A stretch of DNA of 64,000 bases from Nocardiopsis sinuspersici (lineage in GTDB: Bacteria; Actinomycetota; Actinomycetes; Streptosporangiales; Streptosporangiaceae), in the NCBI GenBank assembly GCA_008638415.1, contig VWVT01000016.1, positions 85,990 to 149,989 of the forward strand, read 5' to 3'. The notes beneath the pieces were generated by a model. That model saw nothing but the letters and a program-made list of their open reading frames with translations. It was not told the origin of the DNA and ran no database searches. Shown here in pieces: positions 1 through 8,974 of this stretch (the first letter of the stretch is position 1; every line of letters begins with the position of its first letter). The translations under genes were made by a program, and so were the position numbers.

Positions 1-187
1 GCTGCGCGCGAAGCGCGACCGTTGAGGGCGGTGGGAGGGAGACGGGCGGGCGTATCCGGTGGTGGCCTCGCAAGGCCGAAGAAGGAAGCATCCTGGTTTG
101 GCTGTTGACTGATGAGAACGCAGCGAGGGTGCCGCTGGGGCGTCGCGCAGCAGGGTGAGTATCCGCCATACACGCCCTAGCGGCCGA
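1..187. other. Left-edge sequence without a recognisable gene
   Basis: I see no convincing reading frame, RNA gene or repeat in this stretch. It is somewhat less GC-biased than the neighbouring genes. It probably is the intergenic region beyond the end of the leftward LysR gene, or the distal part of a feature cut off by the window edge. Confidence 0.4.
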
Positions 188-205
188 CGCCGGCGCTAGC
201 CGGCG
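188..205 (-). terminator. Short hairpin overlapping the lysR stop codon
   Basis: Arms CGCCGGC and GCCGGCG pair perfectly over 7 bp around the loop GCTA, which contains the stop codon of the LysR gene. There is no U-tract, as is usual for actinobacterial terminators, so its role as a terminator is inferred from position only. Confidence 0.35.
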
Positions 206-1125
206 ATGGCGAAGGGTCCCACCGACGGGACCGGGACCTTGCTCGCGGCCTCGCGGACGGCGGTGAGCAGGGGCTCGGACGTGGCACCGGCGCGCGAGAG
301 GGCGACGATGTGCCGCCGGGCGCTCTCGCTCACCCCGCGCACCACGACGTGCGCCGGGTTCAGGCCGGTCCAGGCCAGGCGCGGCATCAGGGCGATGCCC
401 AGGCCCGCCTGCACCAGGGAGAACACGGCGCTGAAGTCGTCGACGGTGTGCACCACGCGCGGCTGGAAGCCCGCCTGGTGGGCGGCGCCGGACACGCACT
501 CGTGCCAGGCGGTGCCGGGCGCGGACAGGATCCAGTCCTGGTCGGCGAGGTCCTCGGCCAGGTGGAGGCTGGTGCGGGCGGCCAGGGGGTGCTGGTAGGG
601 CAGGATCGCGTCGAACATCTCGACCATCACCGGCTCGGTGTGGAAGTCGGGATCGCCGCTGGCGGGCAGGTTCCCGGTGGACATGGTCAGGGCCACGTCC
701 AGGCGGCCCGAGCGCACCATCTCCGCGCTCTGCTCCGGCTCGGCCTGGACGACCTCGAAGGACCAGCCGGGGTGGCTGGTGCGCAGGCGCGCCAGGGCCG
801 GGGCGATGAGGTCGCTGATGCCGGTGGAGAAGGAGCCGACGCGGACGACGCCGCGATCTCCCTCGGCGTACTCGGCGAGGTCGGCCGCGGCCCGCTCCAT
901 CTCCGCGAAGATCACGTGCGCGCGCTTGAGCAGGACCCGCGCGGCGCCGGTGAGCAGGAAGCGCCGGCCGTTGCGTTCGACGAGCGGGACCCCCGCCTCC
1001 CGGGCCAGCGCGGAGAGCTGCTGGGAGACCGCCGACGGGGTGACGTTGAGCGCCTCCGCGGTCGCGGCCACCGTGTGGTGGTGGTCGAGTGCCTGGAGGA
1101 GCTGTAGCCGCCGAACATCGATCAT
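196..1125 (-). CDS. LysR-family transcriptional regulator
   Basis: A 309-residue LysR-type regulator. The N-terminal winged helix-turn-helix lies at about residues 10-60, with the typical run TPSAVSQQLSALAREAG followed by LVERNGRR. The rest is the periplasmic-binding-protein-like effector domain. The frame stays open further upstream to 1476, but the start at 1125 places the conserved helix-turn-helix at the usual distance from the N terminus. The gene is divergent from the acetyltransferase at 1430, and LysR regulators often control the divergent neighbour. The effector is unknown. Residues 30-40 contain the expected recognition helix and nothing appears broken. Family assignment is firm; the target is inference. 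Confidence 0.9.
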   Translation of the reverse strand: MIDVRRLQLLQALDHHHTVAATAEALNVTPSAVSQQLSALAREAGVPLVERNGRRFLLTGAARVLLKRAHVIFAEMERAAADLAEYAEGDRGVVRVGSFSTGISDLIAPALARLRTSHPGWSFEVVQAEPEQSAEMVRSGRLDVALTMSTGNLPASGDPDFHTEPVMVEMFDAILPYQHPLAARTSLHLAEDLADQDWILSAPGTAWHECVSGAAHQAGFQPRVVHTVDDFSAVFSLVQAGLGIALMPRLAWTGLNPAHVVVRGVSESARRHIVALSRAGATSEPLLTAVREAASKVPVPSVGPFAIAG

Positions 1126-1323
1126 GCCGTCCAATCTATGGCAAGTACGAAAGGGTTTCCGGGCGGTTTCGCTTGTGTTGCACCGTTTTGATGCGTGATT
1201 CCGTGCACACCGTCCGCTGTCCGCGCCGACCTCCGGCCGACCGGCATCCCGCAAAGAAAAAATGATCTTCTTTCCCCGCGGGAATCTCACGCACCTCTTC
1301 TCCCTGTGTCGCGCACGTCCGGG

Positions 1324-1353
1324 TTGATACCGGCACGTACAGTCGGGTACACA
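1324..1353 (+). promoter_or_regulatory. Candidate promoter for the 1430 acetyltransferase
   Basis: TTGATA (1324-1329) and TACACA (1348-1353) are separated by 18 bp in the 304-bp divergent region between the LysR gene and the acetyltransferase. The same region (1126-1429) must also hold the LysR promoter. It has no other gene that I can recognise. Confidence 0.35.
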
Positions 1354-1429
1354 GCTCGACCACGGGCCCCTCCATCGAGGAACCCGGAGGGGACCAGCAC
1401 CCAATGCTGGTGAAACGGGGGAGAAGAAC

Positions 1430-1987
1430 ATGCAAAATTCGCTCATGACCAAACCGCGGCCTTCCGACGTGGGCATCCTCCGCTTCCGCTACCTGGGCGC
1501 ACATGAACTGGAGGAGCTCGCGGACCTGTGGGGCGCCCTCCACCAGCAGCACACGGTGACCGCTCCGCACCTGGCGGACATCATCGGCGCCGTGAGCCTG
1601 GAGGAGTCCTGGAGGCGCCGCCGGGCCCAGTACGCCTCCTGGCTCACCGACCCCGACACCATGGCCATCCTCGCCGAGAGCGGCGACGACCTGGCCGGAT
1701 ACGCGATGGTGACCGTCCGCGACAACCCGCAGGGCAGCTGGGACCGAGGCGATCGCGTCGCGGTCGTGCAGACCTTCGCCATCGACCCCGAGTACGTCGG
1801 GACCGGCGTGGGCTCCAAGCTGCTGGAGGAGGTGCGCCACCAGCTCGCCTCCATGGGCGTGCGCGAGATCGAGTTCTCCGCGCTGGCCACGGCCTCCGAG
1901 GACATCCGCTTCCTGGAGCAGGAGGGCTTCCGGCCCTTCGTGACCACCATGGTCTGCCGCGTGGACGGCTTCGGCGCCCACGACTAA
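1430..1987 (+). CDS. GNAT-family N-acetyltransferase
   Basis: A 185-residue single-domain GNAT protein. The acetyl-CoA-binding segment is visible around residues 120-130 (EYVGTGVGSKLLEEV), followed by the C-terminal strand-helix-strand with RFLEQEGFRPF. The start is supported by a purine-rich GGGGGAGA about 6 nt upstream of ATG 1430; a second in-frame ATG lies five codons in. The substrate (small molecule or protein amine) cannot be told from the sequence. It is divergent from the LysR regulator at 196-1125, which may regulate it. Confidence 0.82.
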   Translation: MQNSLMTKPRPSDVGILRFRYLGAHELEELADLWGALHQQHTVTAPHLADIIGAVSLEESWRRRRAQYASWLTDPDTMAILAESGDDLAGYAMVTVRDNPQGSWDRGDRVAVVQTFAIDPEYVGTGVGSKLLEEVRHQLASMGVREIEFSALATASEDIRFLEQEGFRPFVTTMVCRVDGFGAHD

Positions 1988-2091
1988 CTCGGTGGCCGAA
2001 GAGGTGCGCCGGACCCGCCCGGCGCCCTCCGGCCGGGCTCCCGGCGGCGGTCGGTGAAGCCCCCGGGCACACCGGCGGTCGGCGTGGACCA

Positions 2092-2124
2092 GCCCCCGTA
2101 CCTTCTCCTGTCAGGTACGGGGGC
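2092..2124 (+). terminator. Hairpin after the acetyltransferase gene
   Basis: GCCCCCGTACCT pairs perfectly with AGGTACGGGGGC over 12 bp around a 9-nt loop. It lies about 105 bp downstream of the stop at 1987 and is a likely transcription terminator. Confidence 0.6.
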
Positions 2125-2236
2125 GCCGCGCGCGGGGCCCGCCGACGGCCGCGCCCTCCCGGCGCCCCTTGAAGCCTCCCCGCTCCGCGGCGGCCCGGGG
2201 AGGCGACACACCCCCGCACCGGAGCGGGCGAACCGC

Positions 2237-2242
2237 TACGCT
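2237..2242 (+). promoter_or_regulatory. -10 element TACGCT, probable leaderless start
   Basis: TACGCT fits the actinobacterial TANNNT -10 pattern and ends exactly 7 bp before GTG 2250. Transcription would therefore begin at or next to the start codon. This supports GTG 2250 as the start of the coiled-coil gene. Confidence 0.5.
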
Positions 2243-2249
2243 CACCCCC

Positions 2250-3479
2250 GTGGCCTCCTCCGACTCCAACACCTGCAACTTCCCCGGCTGCGACCGGCCG
2301 GTGCCCCGTATGTCCTCCCCCGGTCGCCCGCCCCAGTACTGCGACCTGCCCGAACACACCCGGTGGCGGGCCTGGAAGGAACGCCAGCGCCAGACCCAGG
2401 AGGCCGAGCGCCAGGAGGAGCAGGCCCGGGCCGCCCAGGAGGACGCGGCCGCGCCCGCCCCCGTCCCCGGCGCGGAACCCGTCACCGCCGCGCGGCTGCG
2501 CGCCGACGACCTGCTGACCCGTTTCGCGGTCCAGAGCGAGCAGTTGACCGCCACCCTCCAGGCCGCCACCGAGGCGTTCTCCACCATGACCGACCCGGCC
2601 GCGGCCGAGGCGCAGGTGGAGGCGGCCCGTCTGGCCGGGGCCCGGCACGCCGCCGAGGCCGACAGCGCCCGGCTGGAGGCGGAGAACCGCCGCCGCGAGG
2701 CCGAACGCGCCCTGCGCGCAGCCGAGGACGCCGCCGCCTCGGCCGTGGCCGCCACCCAGGAGGCCGAGCGCATGGCCGAGGAGGCCATGGCCGTACGGGA
2801 GGCAGCCCAGGCCGAGCGCGACCGCCAGCGGGCGCTGGCCCGGGAGGCGTGGACCGAGCGCGACGCCGCCGTCGCCGAGGCCAACGCCGGCCTGGCCGCC
2901 GCCGAGCGCCGGATCGCCGAGCAGTCCGCCCGGGCCCGCGAGGAGCTGGAGCACGAGCGCGCCGAGGCCGCCCGGCGCCTACAGCACGCCCGGGCCGAGG
3001 CCGAGGGGCTGCGCGCCGAGACGGCCGAGCACGTCCGCCGGCGTGACGAGGCCGTCCTGGCCGCCGAGAGCGCCCGCGCCCGGGCCGAGCGCGCCGAGGA
3101 GCAGGCCCGCCAGTCCGCCCGGACCCTGGCCGCCGAGCGCGAGCGGCTGGACGCCGAGCTGGAGCGGTCCCGTGAGCGCCTGGAGTCGGACCGGGCCGCA
3201 GCCGCCGCCGAGCGCGAGCGCCTCACCACCGAGATCGAACGCCTGCACACCGAGCGCGAGCGTCTGACCGGAGAGCTCGACTCCCAGCGCCGGAACGCCG
3301 AGATCACCCTGGCCGAGTCCCGGGAGGCCGCCGCGGCCCGCCTGGCCCTGGCCGAGGAGGCGCGCGACCGGGCACTGGAACGCGCCGAGAGCGCCGAGCT
3401 GCGCGTGGAGGAGGCGAAGGCCCGCGCCGAACGGGCCGGGAGGGCCGGGGCAGGCGACCGAACCGCCACGGAGGCGTGA
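2250..3479 (+). CDS. Cys/His-motif coiled-coil protein of unknown function
   Basis: A 409-residue protein with a short N-terminal metal-ligand-like module (C9, C14, C31, H36; CNFPGC at the front, YCDLPEH at the back). An uninterrupted Ala/Glu/Arg-rich heptad region follows from about residue 45 to the C terminus, predicting one very long coiled coil. There is no signal peptide or membrane segment, so it is probably cytoplasmic. Many A-E-R repeats suggest a scaffold, nucleoid or cell-pole filament protein, but I do not recognise a characterised family and assign no function. The start is set by the TACGCT leaderless pattern and by retaining the cysteine module; the frame is open upstream to 2169. 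Confidence 0.75.
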   Translation: MASSDSNTCNFPGCDRPVPRMSSPGRPPQYCDLPEHTRWRAWKERQRQTQEAERQEEQARAAQEDAAAPAPVPGAEPVTAARLRADDLLTRFAVQSEQLTATLQAATEAFSTMTDPAAAEAQVEAARLAGARHAAEADSARLEAENRRREAERALRAAEDAAASAVAATQEAERMAEEAMAVREAAQAERDRQRALAREAWTERDAAVAEANAGLAAAERRIAEQSARAREELEHERAEAARRLQHARAEAEGLRAETAEHVRRRDEAVLAAESARARAERAEEQARQSARTLAAERERLDAELERSRERLESDRAAAAAERERLTTEIERLHTERERLTGELDSQRRNAEITLAESREAAAARLALAEEARDRALERAESAELRVEEAKARAERAGRAGAGDRTATEA

Positions 3480-3533
3480 CGCGCCTCTCCCCCCGCGTCC
3501 AGCAAGTCACCTAAGTACCGGTTCGTCCCGGTC

Positions 3534-3539
3534 TAGGAT
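3534..3539 (+). promoter_or_regulatory. -10 element TAGGAT before the FUSC gene
   Basis: TAGGAT ends 7 bp before GTG 3547, the spacing expected for a leaderless transcript. The hexamer overlaps the alternative ATG at 3538, which argues against that ATG being the start codon. Confidence 0.45.
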
Positions 3540-3546
3540 GGGAACC

Positions 3547-5652
3547 GTGCGAGATCTGGGAACCACTGGAGACACCGGGCCGATGGACCTGGACGGTTCC
3601 CCCGGCGAAGGACACGAACGCGCCGAGGTGGGCGCGCGCCCCCGGCCCAGGGTCGACCTCAAGGCTTTGTTCGGCCTACAGTCCGGAACCTGGGCGTGGA
3701 CCACCGCGGTCAAGGCCGCCGTGTCCATGTCGCTCTCCTTCGCCCTGGCGGCGCTGCTGTTCGGCCCCGAGGTCGGCACGCTGGCCGCCCTGGGCTCCAT
3801 GACGGTCCTGTACGAGAAGAAGACGCCCTACGTCTACCGCTCGGCCGCCCTGGCCCTGGTCGGCCTGGGCTTCGTGGCCAGCGTCGCCTTCGGCTCCCTC
3901 GCCGCGGCCCTGGCCCCCTGGGCCCCCGTGGTCTCCATCGGGCTGACCGCCGGGATCGCCACATGGGTGTGCGCCGCCTGGCGGGTGGACAAGCCCGGCG
4001 CCCTGTTCTTCGTGCTGGTCGGCGCGATCTCCACCATCGCCCCCGGAGGGCTGGCCGACGTCCCCCTCCACGCCCTGGTGGCCGCCTTCGGCGCGGCCGT
4101 CGGCTGGTCGGTGTCGATGTCCGGAGCGCCCGTGCGCGCCCGCCACCCCGAGTACCGCGCCGTGGCCGGGGCCTACCGCCAGCTCGCGTCCCTGCTGCGC
4201 TCCGTGGGCACCCCCGACGTGGACCACGCCCAGCACGAGGCCTCGGTGGCGGTGGCCGAGGCCTGGCGGATCGTCCTGCTGGCACAGACCCGCGGCTACC
4301 GCACCACCCCCGAGGCGGCCCGGCTGCGCTCCCTGCTGCGCTGGGTCTCCGACATACACCTGGCCACCACCCAGGTGTGCATGGCCCGCCCCAAGCCGCT
4401 GCCGGAGAAGGCCGCCGACTTCGCCGAGCGCATGGCGAGGGCCGTGGCCGACCCGGCCCTCGCGCCCGCTCCCGAGGAGCTGGACGAGCTGCGCCGGGGC
4501 CTGCGCCCCCGCTCCCTGGAGTCCCGGCTCTACGGCCTGCTGGCCCGGGCCGCCCAGTCAGCGCGCCGTGCCTCCCACGAGGACGACGAGCAGGCGGACA
4601 CCCTGCACGACGAGCGCTACCCGGCGCTGTGGGACTCGCTGCGCTCCAGCCTGGGCTCGGACTCGCTGGTACGCCCCACCGCGCTGCGCATGTGGATCAC
4701 GGTGACGGCGGCGGGCGCGTTCAGCCTGCTCATGGGGCTGGACCACTACTACTGGGTGGGGATCACCACGACCGCCGTCCTCCAGGCGGGCAACGTGGTG
4801 CTGACCATGAACCGCTCCGTGCAGCGGTCGCTCGGCACCATGGTGGGCGTGTTCGTCGGCGCCGCGCTGATCGCGACGCACCCGCCGCTGCCCCTGGTCA
4901 TCGTGCTCGCCGGGGTCTTCCAGGGCCTCACCCAGCTGGTGGTGGGCCGCAACTTCTTCTACGCCTCGGTACTGGTGACGCCGATGGCGCTGCTGCTGGC
5001 CGGCACCGCCGCCCCCGACCCCATCACCGACCTCGCCGGATCGCGCATCATCGACACCGTGGTGGGCTCGGCGTTCGGCCTGCTGGGCTCGCTGCTGCTG
5101 TGGCGCAAGGCGTCGGCGACCCGCCTGCCCCAGGCCATCACGAGCGTGCTGAGGATCGCGCGCGAGTGCACCGCGGCGGTCCTGGACCAGGACGTGGAGG
5201 TCGGTCCGGAGCATCGCTACCGGCTGCGCCGGGACATGCGGGCGGCCCTGGTCAACCTTCGCGGGGTCTACGACAGCGCGATCGGGGACGTGCCGCGCGC
5301 GTCCTCCACCCTGCCGCTGTGGCCGGTGGTGGTGGCCACCCAGCGCACCGGTTACCTGGCGCTGGCGGCGCTGGCGCGGGACAAGCCCGAACCGGCGGGC
5401 GTCATCACCCTGCAGCGGGTGGACCTGGCCTTCCGGGAGCTGATCACCTCGATGGAGGAGAGGCGCACCCCGCGCATGGGCGCCGTGCCCCGGCTGCCCG
5501 CCTACCCGCGGCTCAACATGGAGCTGCGGGCGCTGTCCAACGCGATGACCAGCGCGGTCGCCCAGGACGAGCGCGCGGCCCTCCAGGAGGCCGAGCGCCG
5601 GGCCCAGCGCGAGCGGCGCCGGGCCCAGAAGGACGTGGACGCCGACCTCTGA
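3547..5652 (+). CDS. FUSC-family inner-membrane transporter-like protein
   Basis: A protein of about 701 residues with two blocks of hydrophobic helices (roughly residues 45-180 and 375-530), each followed by a cytoplasmic helical region. This is the duplicated arrangement of the FUSC (fusaric acid resistance/aromatic acid exporter-like) family. The first block is rich in Ala/Leu/Val segments (for example LGFVASVAFGSLAAALAPW) and the second contains MLNMNRSV-like turns before further helices. The C-terminal tail is highly charged (many Glu, Arg, Gln). FUSC proteins are linked to efflux of aromatic acids, but the substrate here is unknown. I favour GTG 3547 because a -10 hexamer sits 7 bp upstream; ATG 3538 would add three residues. 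Confidence 0.8.
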   Translation: MRDLGTTGDTGPMDLDGSPGEGHERAEVGARPRPRVDLKALFGLQSGTWAWTTAVKAAVSMSLSFALAALLFGPEVGTLAALGSMTVLYEKKTPYVYRSAALALVGLGFVASVAFGSLAAALAPWAPVVSIGLTAGIATWVCAAWRVDKPGALFFVLVGAISTIAPGGLADVPLHALVAAFGAAVGWSVSMSGAPVRARHPEYRAVAGAYRQLASLLRSVGTPDVDHAQHEASVAVAEAWRIVLLAQTRGYRTTPEAARLRSLLRWVSDIHLATTQVCMARPKPLPEKAADFAERMARAVADPALAPAPEELDELRRGLRPRSLESRLYGLLARAAQSARRASHEDDEQADTLHDERYPALWDSLRSSLGSDSLVRPTALRMWITVTAAGAFSLLMGLDHYYWVGITTTAVLQAGNVVLTMNRSVQRSLGTMVGVFVGAALIATHPPLPLVIVLAGVFQGLTQLVVGRNFFYASVLVTPMALLLAGTAAPDPITDLAGSRIIDTVVGSAFGLLGSLLLWRKASATRLPQAITSVLRIARECTAAVLDQDVEVGPEHRYRLRRDMRAALVNLRGVYDSAIGDVPRASSTLPLWPVVVATQRTGYLALAALARDKPEPAGVITLQRVDLAFRELITSMEERRTPRMGAVPRLPAYPRLNMELRALSNAMTSAVAQDERAALQEAERRAQRERRRAQKDVDADL

Positions 5653-5674
5653 TCCCGGGGGCCGGGTCCCGTGC

Positions 5675-6328
5675 TCAGTCGGCGAGGGCGAAGGCGCGTA
5701 CGGGGAAGGCGGCCATCCCGCGGACCTTGGCGGGCACCGCGAAGAAGGTGAAACCGCTCTCGGGCAGTTGGTCGAGCAGGCACAGGTGCGAGACGACGGG
5801 GATCCCGGCGGCCAGCAGGACGGCCAGCGCGGGACGGGCGCCCTCGGCGGCGGAGGAGGTGTCGTCCACCCCGACCGAGTCGATGCCCACCAGGGTGGCG
5901 CCGCCGTCGACGAGCGCCTTGGCGGCCGCCTCGGTCAGGTACGGGTGCTCGGGACGGCCGTAGGCCTCGGTCCGCCAGTGCCGGTCCCAGCCGGTGCGCA
6001 CCAGTACGGCGTGTCCGCGCACGTCCAGGCCGGAGAAGGCCTCCGGGCCGATCGGGGCGGAGGAGGTGGCGGTGACGACCGTTCCGGGCAGGTCGGCCAC
6101 ACGGGCCAGGTCCAGGTCGGCGAGGTCGGCTCCGTCCCGGTAGCGGTGGGCGGGCATCTCCACGTAGGTGCCGGTGGCGCCGACCATCGTCACGCGCCCC
6201 GTGCTGGCTTCGCCGCCGGGTGCGGCGGCGGGGACGGAGGTGCTCTCCTCCACGGCCGGCTCCGGCAGGCCTGGGAGGGTGGTCATCCCGTCGGTGATCT
6301 GATGGCTGACGTCGACCAGTTTCGGCAT
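5675..6328 (-). CDS. Cyclase-family (kynurenine-formamidase-like) protein with degenerate metal site
   Basis: A 217-residue protein of the cyclase/KynB-like family, recognisable from the N-terminal VDVSHQITDGM and a C-terminal GIDSVGVDD segment. The family's metal-binding motif HxGTHxDxPxH appears here as A51-T-G-T-Y55-V-E57-M-P-A-H61, so two histidines and the aspartate are replaced (A, Y, E). It may have an altered or lost hydrolase activity. The start at 6328 has a GAGGAAG ribosome site 7-8 nt upstream, and the frame continues open to 6349. It converges on the FUSC gene with only 22 bp between stops. Function is uncertain. Confidence 0.72.
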   Translation of the reverse strand: MPKLVDVSHQITDGMTTLPGLPEPAVEESTSVPAAAPGGEASTGRVTMVGATGTYVEMPAHRYRDGADLADLDLARVADLPGTVVTATSSAPIGPEAFSGLDVRGHAVLVRTGWDRHWRTEAYGRPEHPYLTEAAAKALVDGGATLVGIDSVGVDDTSSAAEGARPALAVLLAAGIPVVSHLCLLDQLPESGFTFFAVPAKVRGMAAFPVRAFALAD

Positions 6329-6606
6329 GGTTGTTCTTCCTCGCTTCACGAGCGCGTCGGGAACGACCCCTGACCTGCACCAGAGGTCTAGACCATGAGC
6401 CTAGCGCCTGTGGCCCGCACCACGGCAGTGTTCTTCCCAACGGATCCGGGCGGCCGTCCACGCCCCCTCGCCCACGTTCCGCACCGCCCGGCAGCGATAA
6501 GCTCGGAGAACACGGACCACGGAGCCCTCCACACCCTCCGGCGCACGGGAGCCCTCCGCCGTCCGCCCCCGCACGGACCCCGCCATTCACCGAGAAGAGC
6601 CGACCA

Positions 6607-7290
6607 GTGTCACTGTACGGAGCCGCCAAGACCGTCATCGCGCCCGCCACCCGCGTGGTGTGGCCCCAGCGCGTGGAGGGCGTGCACAACGTCCCGCGCA
6701 GCGGCCCGCTCATCCTGGCCGTCAACCACCTGGCGCTGATCGATCCGCTCTTCGTCGGCGTGGCCTGTCCCCGGCCGGTGCGCTTCATCGCCAAGCAGGA
6801 GCTCTTCGACGAGGGGACCCTGCCCCGGCGCCTGTTCGCCCGCGCCCTGCGGGCCATCGGCCAGCTTTCGGTGGACCGGCGTCCGGGCCAGAGCGCCCAG
6901 GAGGCCATGGACAGCAGCCTGAAGGTGCTGGAGAGCGGCGAGGTGTTCGGGATCTTCCCCGAGGGCACGCGCTCGCCCGACGGCCGCCTCTACCGCGGCC
7001 AGACCGGACTGGCCTGGCTCGCGCTGACCACGGGCGCCCCGGTGGTGCCGGTGGCGCTGGCCGGAACCGGGCGCATCCTGCCGCCCGGCGGGAGGGTGCC
7101 CTCCCTCAACCGTGTGGGCGTGCGCTTCGGCGAGGCGGTGGACCTGTCGCCGTGGCGGGGCCAGGCCCACAGGGCGCGTCCGCGCCGTGAGGCCACCGAC
7201 GCCATCATGGACGCCATCGCCAAGCTGTCCGGCCAGGAGCAGGTGCCCCGGTTCGCCGCGACGGTCAAGGCCGAGCTCGACCAGCGGTAA
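6607..7290 (+). CDS. PlsC-type lysophospholipid acyltransferase
   Basis: A 227-residue 1-acylglycerol-3-phosphate acyltransferase family protein. Motif I is NH41LALID46 (the HX4D catalytic pair). Motif III is F117PEGTRSP, which binds the phosphate of the acceptor. Members transfer an acyl chain from acyl-CoA or acyl-ACP to the sn-2 position of lysophosphatidic acid at the membrane face. GTG 6607 is chosen because GAGAAG lies just upstream and the protein then starts with the usual short amphipathic segment. The preceding 270 bp in frame are low-complexity and unlikely to be coding. The acceptor is inferred from family membership. Confidence 0.85.
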   Translation: MSLYGAAKTVIAPATRVVWPQRVEGVHNVPRSGPLILAVNHLALIDPLFVGVACPRPVRFIAKQELFDEGTLPRRLFARALRAIGQLSVDRRPGQSAQEAMDSSLKVLESGEVFGIFPEGTRSPDGRLYRGQTGLAWLALTTGAPVVPVALAGTGRILPPGGRVPSLNRVGVRFGEAVDLSPWRGQAHRARPRREATDAIMDAIAKLSGQEQVPRFAATVKAELDQR

Positions 7291-7298
7291 CGTCTCAC

Positions 7299-7331
7299 GG
7301 GTGTGGAGGCCGGGCACCCCCGCTCCCACCC
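7299..7331 (+). terminator. Bulged hairpin after plsC-like gene
   Basis: GGGTGTGGAG pairs with CTCCCACCC with a single-base bulge, 8 bp after the stop at 7290. It probably separates this gene from the iron-regulated fprA transcription unit. The remaining part of the 319-bp gap holds the fprA promoter and iron box. Confidence 0.45.
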
Positions 7332-7549
7332 GGTGACTTTCCCCACAGCCCGCGGGGAACTCATGTGCCGGTGACGCGGCGTTGACTCCTGTTTGGGGGC
7401 TCCCAACGGGCGCCCCACGGGAACCCGGGCCCGTTCCCGCCTGGGACGATCGCTCCCGGATCCCCAGGAGCACTCCGGCAACCCCCTGGCAGCAGGGACG
7501 GAATTCTCTACCTTTATAGTAGGTTTTCCCGGTGCCGACACCGGATACA

Positions 7550-7568
7550 TTAGGCAAGCCTTACCTTT
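7550..7568 (+). promoter_or_regulatory. Iron box upstream of fprA
   Basis: TTAGGCAAGCCTTACCTTT matches the IdeR/DmdR operator consensus TTAGGTTAGGCTAACCTAA at about 13 of 19 positions. It overlaps a possible -10 (TACATT, 7546-7551) and lies 42 bp before ATG 7610. Repression of fprA by an iron-loaded DtxR-family regulator is inferred. Confidence 0.55.
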
Positions 7569-7609
7569 TGATGGCGTCCGACTCTGGCGCGAAGACTTGG
7601 AGCTGTGCG

Positions 7610-8974
7610 ATGACGCGACCACTGCGAGTGGGAATCGTGGGTGCGGGCCCCGCGGGGATTTACGCCGCGGACCTGCTCACCAAGGACGAGACCCTGTCCG
7701 CGTGCGGCACGTCCGTCAGCATCGACATCCTCGACAAGCTGCCCTCCCCCTACGGGCTGGTCCGCTACGGCGTCGCCCCGGACCACCCCCGGATCAAGCA
7801 GATCCAGGGAGCGCTGCACAAGATCCTGGACAAGCCGGAGATCACCTTCTACGGCAACGTCGAGTACGGCGTGGACCTCAAGCTGGAGGACCTGCGCCAC
7901 CACTACGACGCGGTCGTCTTCGCCACCGGCAGCGACCGCGACCGGCCCCTGGACATCCCGGGCGTCGACCTGCCCGGCAGCCACGGCGCCGCCGACTTCG
8001 TCTTCTGGTACGACTCCCACCCCGACGTCCCGCCGTCCTGGCACGTCGAGGGCACCAGCGTCGCCGTGATCGGCGCGGGCAACGTCGCCGTCGACGTGGC
8101 CCGCATCCTCGCCAAGAGCGCGGACGACCTGGCCGACACCGACATCACCGACAACGTGTACGAGAGCCTGCGCGCCAAGCAGATCACCGACGTGCACGTC
8201 TTCGCCCGCCGTGGCATCGCCCAGTGCAAGGCCACCCCGATGGAGCTGCGCGAGCTGGACAAGCAGCCGGGCGTCGAGGTCATCGTCTACCCCGAGGACT
8301 TCGACATGGACGAGGGCAGCCTGCGGGCCTGCGAGGAGTCCAACCAGGTCAAGACCAACGTCAAGGTCCTGCAGAACTGGGCGATCCGCGACGAGCGCGG
8401 CGACGAGCGCCGCCTGCACCTGCACTTCCTGCACAGCCCGGTGGCCGTGCTCGGCGAGGACCGGGTCACGGGCCTTCGGACCGAGCGCATGGAGCTGGCC
8501 GGCGACGGCAACGTCAGGGGAACCGGCGAGTACGTCGACCACGAGGTACAGGCCGTCTACCGCGCCATCGGCTACCTGGGATCGCCCCTGGTCGACCTGC
8601 CCTTCGACGAGGAGCGCGGCGTCGTCCCCAACGCCGGGGGCCGGGTCCTGGACCTGGACGAGAACCCGATCGACGGCGTGTACGCCACGGGGTGGATCAA
8701 GCGCGGCCCCGTCGGCCTCATCGGCCACACCAAGGGGGACGCCCTGGAGACGGTCACCAACCTCGTGGCCGACCGCGCGTCCCTCACCCCGGCCGTCGAG
8801 CCCGAGTCCGCCGCCTTCCGCGCCCTGCTGGAGGAGCGCGGGGTGCGCTACACCACGTGGGAGGGCTGGCAGCGGATCGAGGCCAGGGAGGCGGAGCTGG
8901 GCGCCGAGCGCGGACGCAAGCGCCTGAAGCTGCTCTCCCGTGAGGAACAGACCAGCGTCGCACGCCAGGAGTAG
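7610..8974 (+). CDS. fprA: FprA-type ferredoxin/adrenodoxin-NADP reductase
   Basis: A 454-residue flavoprotein, the size of mycobacterial FprA (about 456). The N-terminal FAD dinucleotide motif VGIVGAGPAGIYAA starts at residue 7. Next comes the adrenodoxin-reductase signature YGLVRYGVAPDHP, and an NADPH motif VAVIGAGNVAVDVA near residue 152. A C-terminal ATGWIKRGPVGLIG segment contacts FAD. It should move electrons from NADPH to a ferredoxin, which could feed P450s, Fe-S assembly or ferric reduction. ATG 7610 has GGAG 7 nt upstream; the in-frame ATG at 7532 would place the start upstream of the iron box. The iron box suggests a role when iron is scarce. Confidence 0.9.
   Translation: MTRPLRVGIVGAGPAGIYAADLLTKDETLSACGTSVSIDILDKLPSPYGLVRYGVAPDHPRIKQIQGALHKILDKPEITFYGNVEYGVDLKLEDLRHHYDAVVFATGSDRDRPLDIPGVDLPGSHGAADFVFWYDSHPDVPPSWHVEGTSVAVIGAGNVAVDVARILAKSADDLADTDITDNVYESLRAKQITDVHVFARRGIAQCKATPMELRELDKQPGVEVIVYPEDFDMDEGSLRACEESNQVKTNVKVLQNWAIRDERGDERRLHLHFLHSPVAVLGEDRVTGLRTERMELAGDGNVRGTGEYVDHEVQAVYRAIGYLGSPLVDLPFDEERGVVPNAGGRVLDLDENPIDGVYATGWIKRGPVGLIGHTKGDALETVTNLVADRASLTPAVEPESAAFRALLEERGVRYTTWEGWQRIEAREAELGAERGRKRLKLLSREEQTSVARQE

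Noticed and set aside
1-195. A partial gene at the left edge
   Set aside because: No frame with recognisable motifs or codon bias continues into the window.
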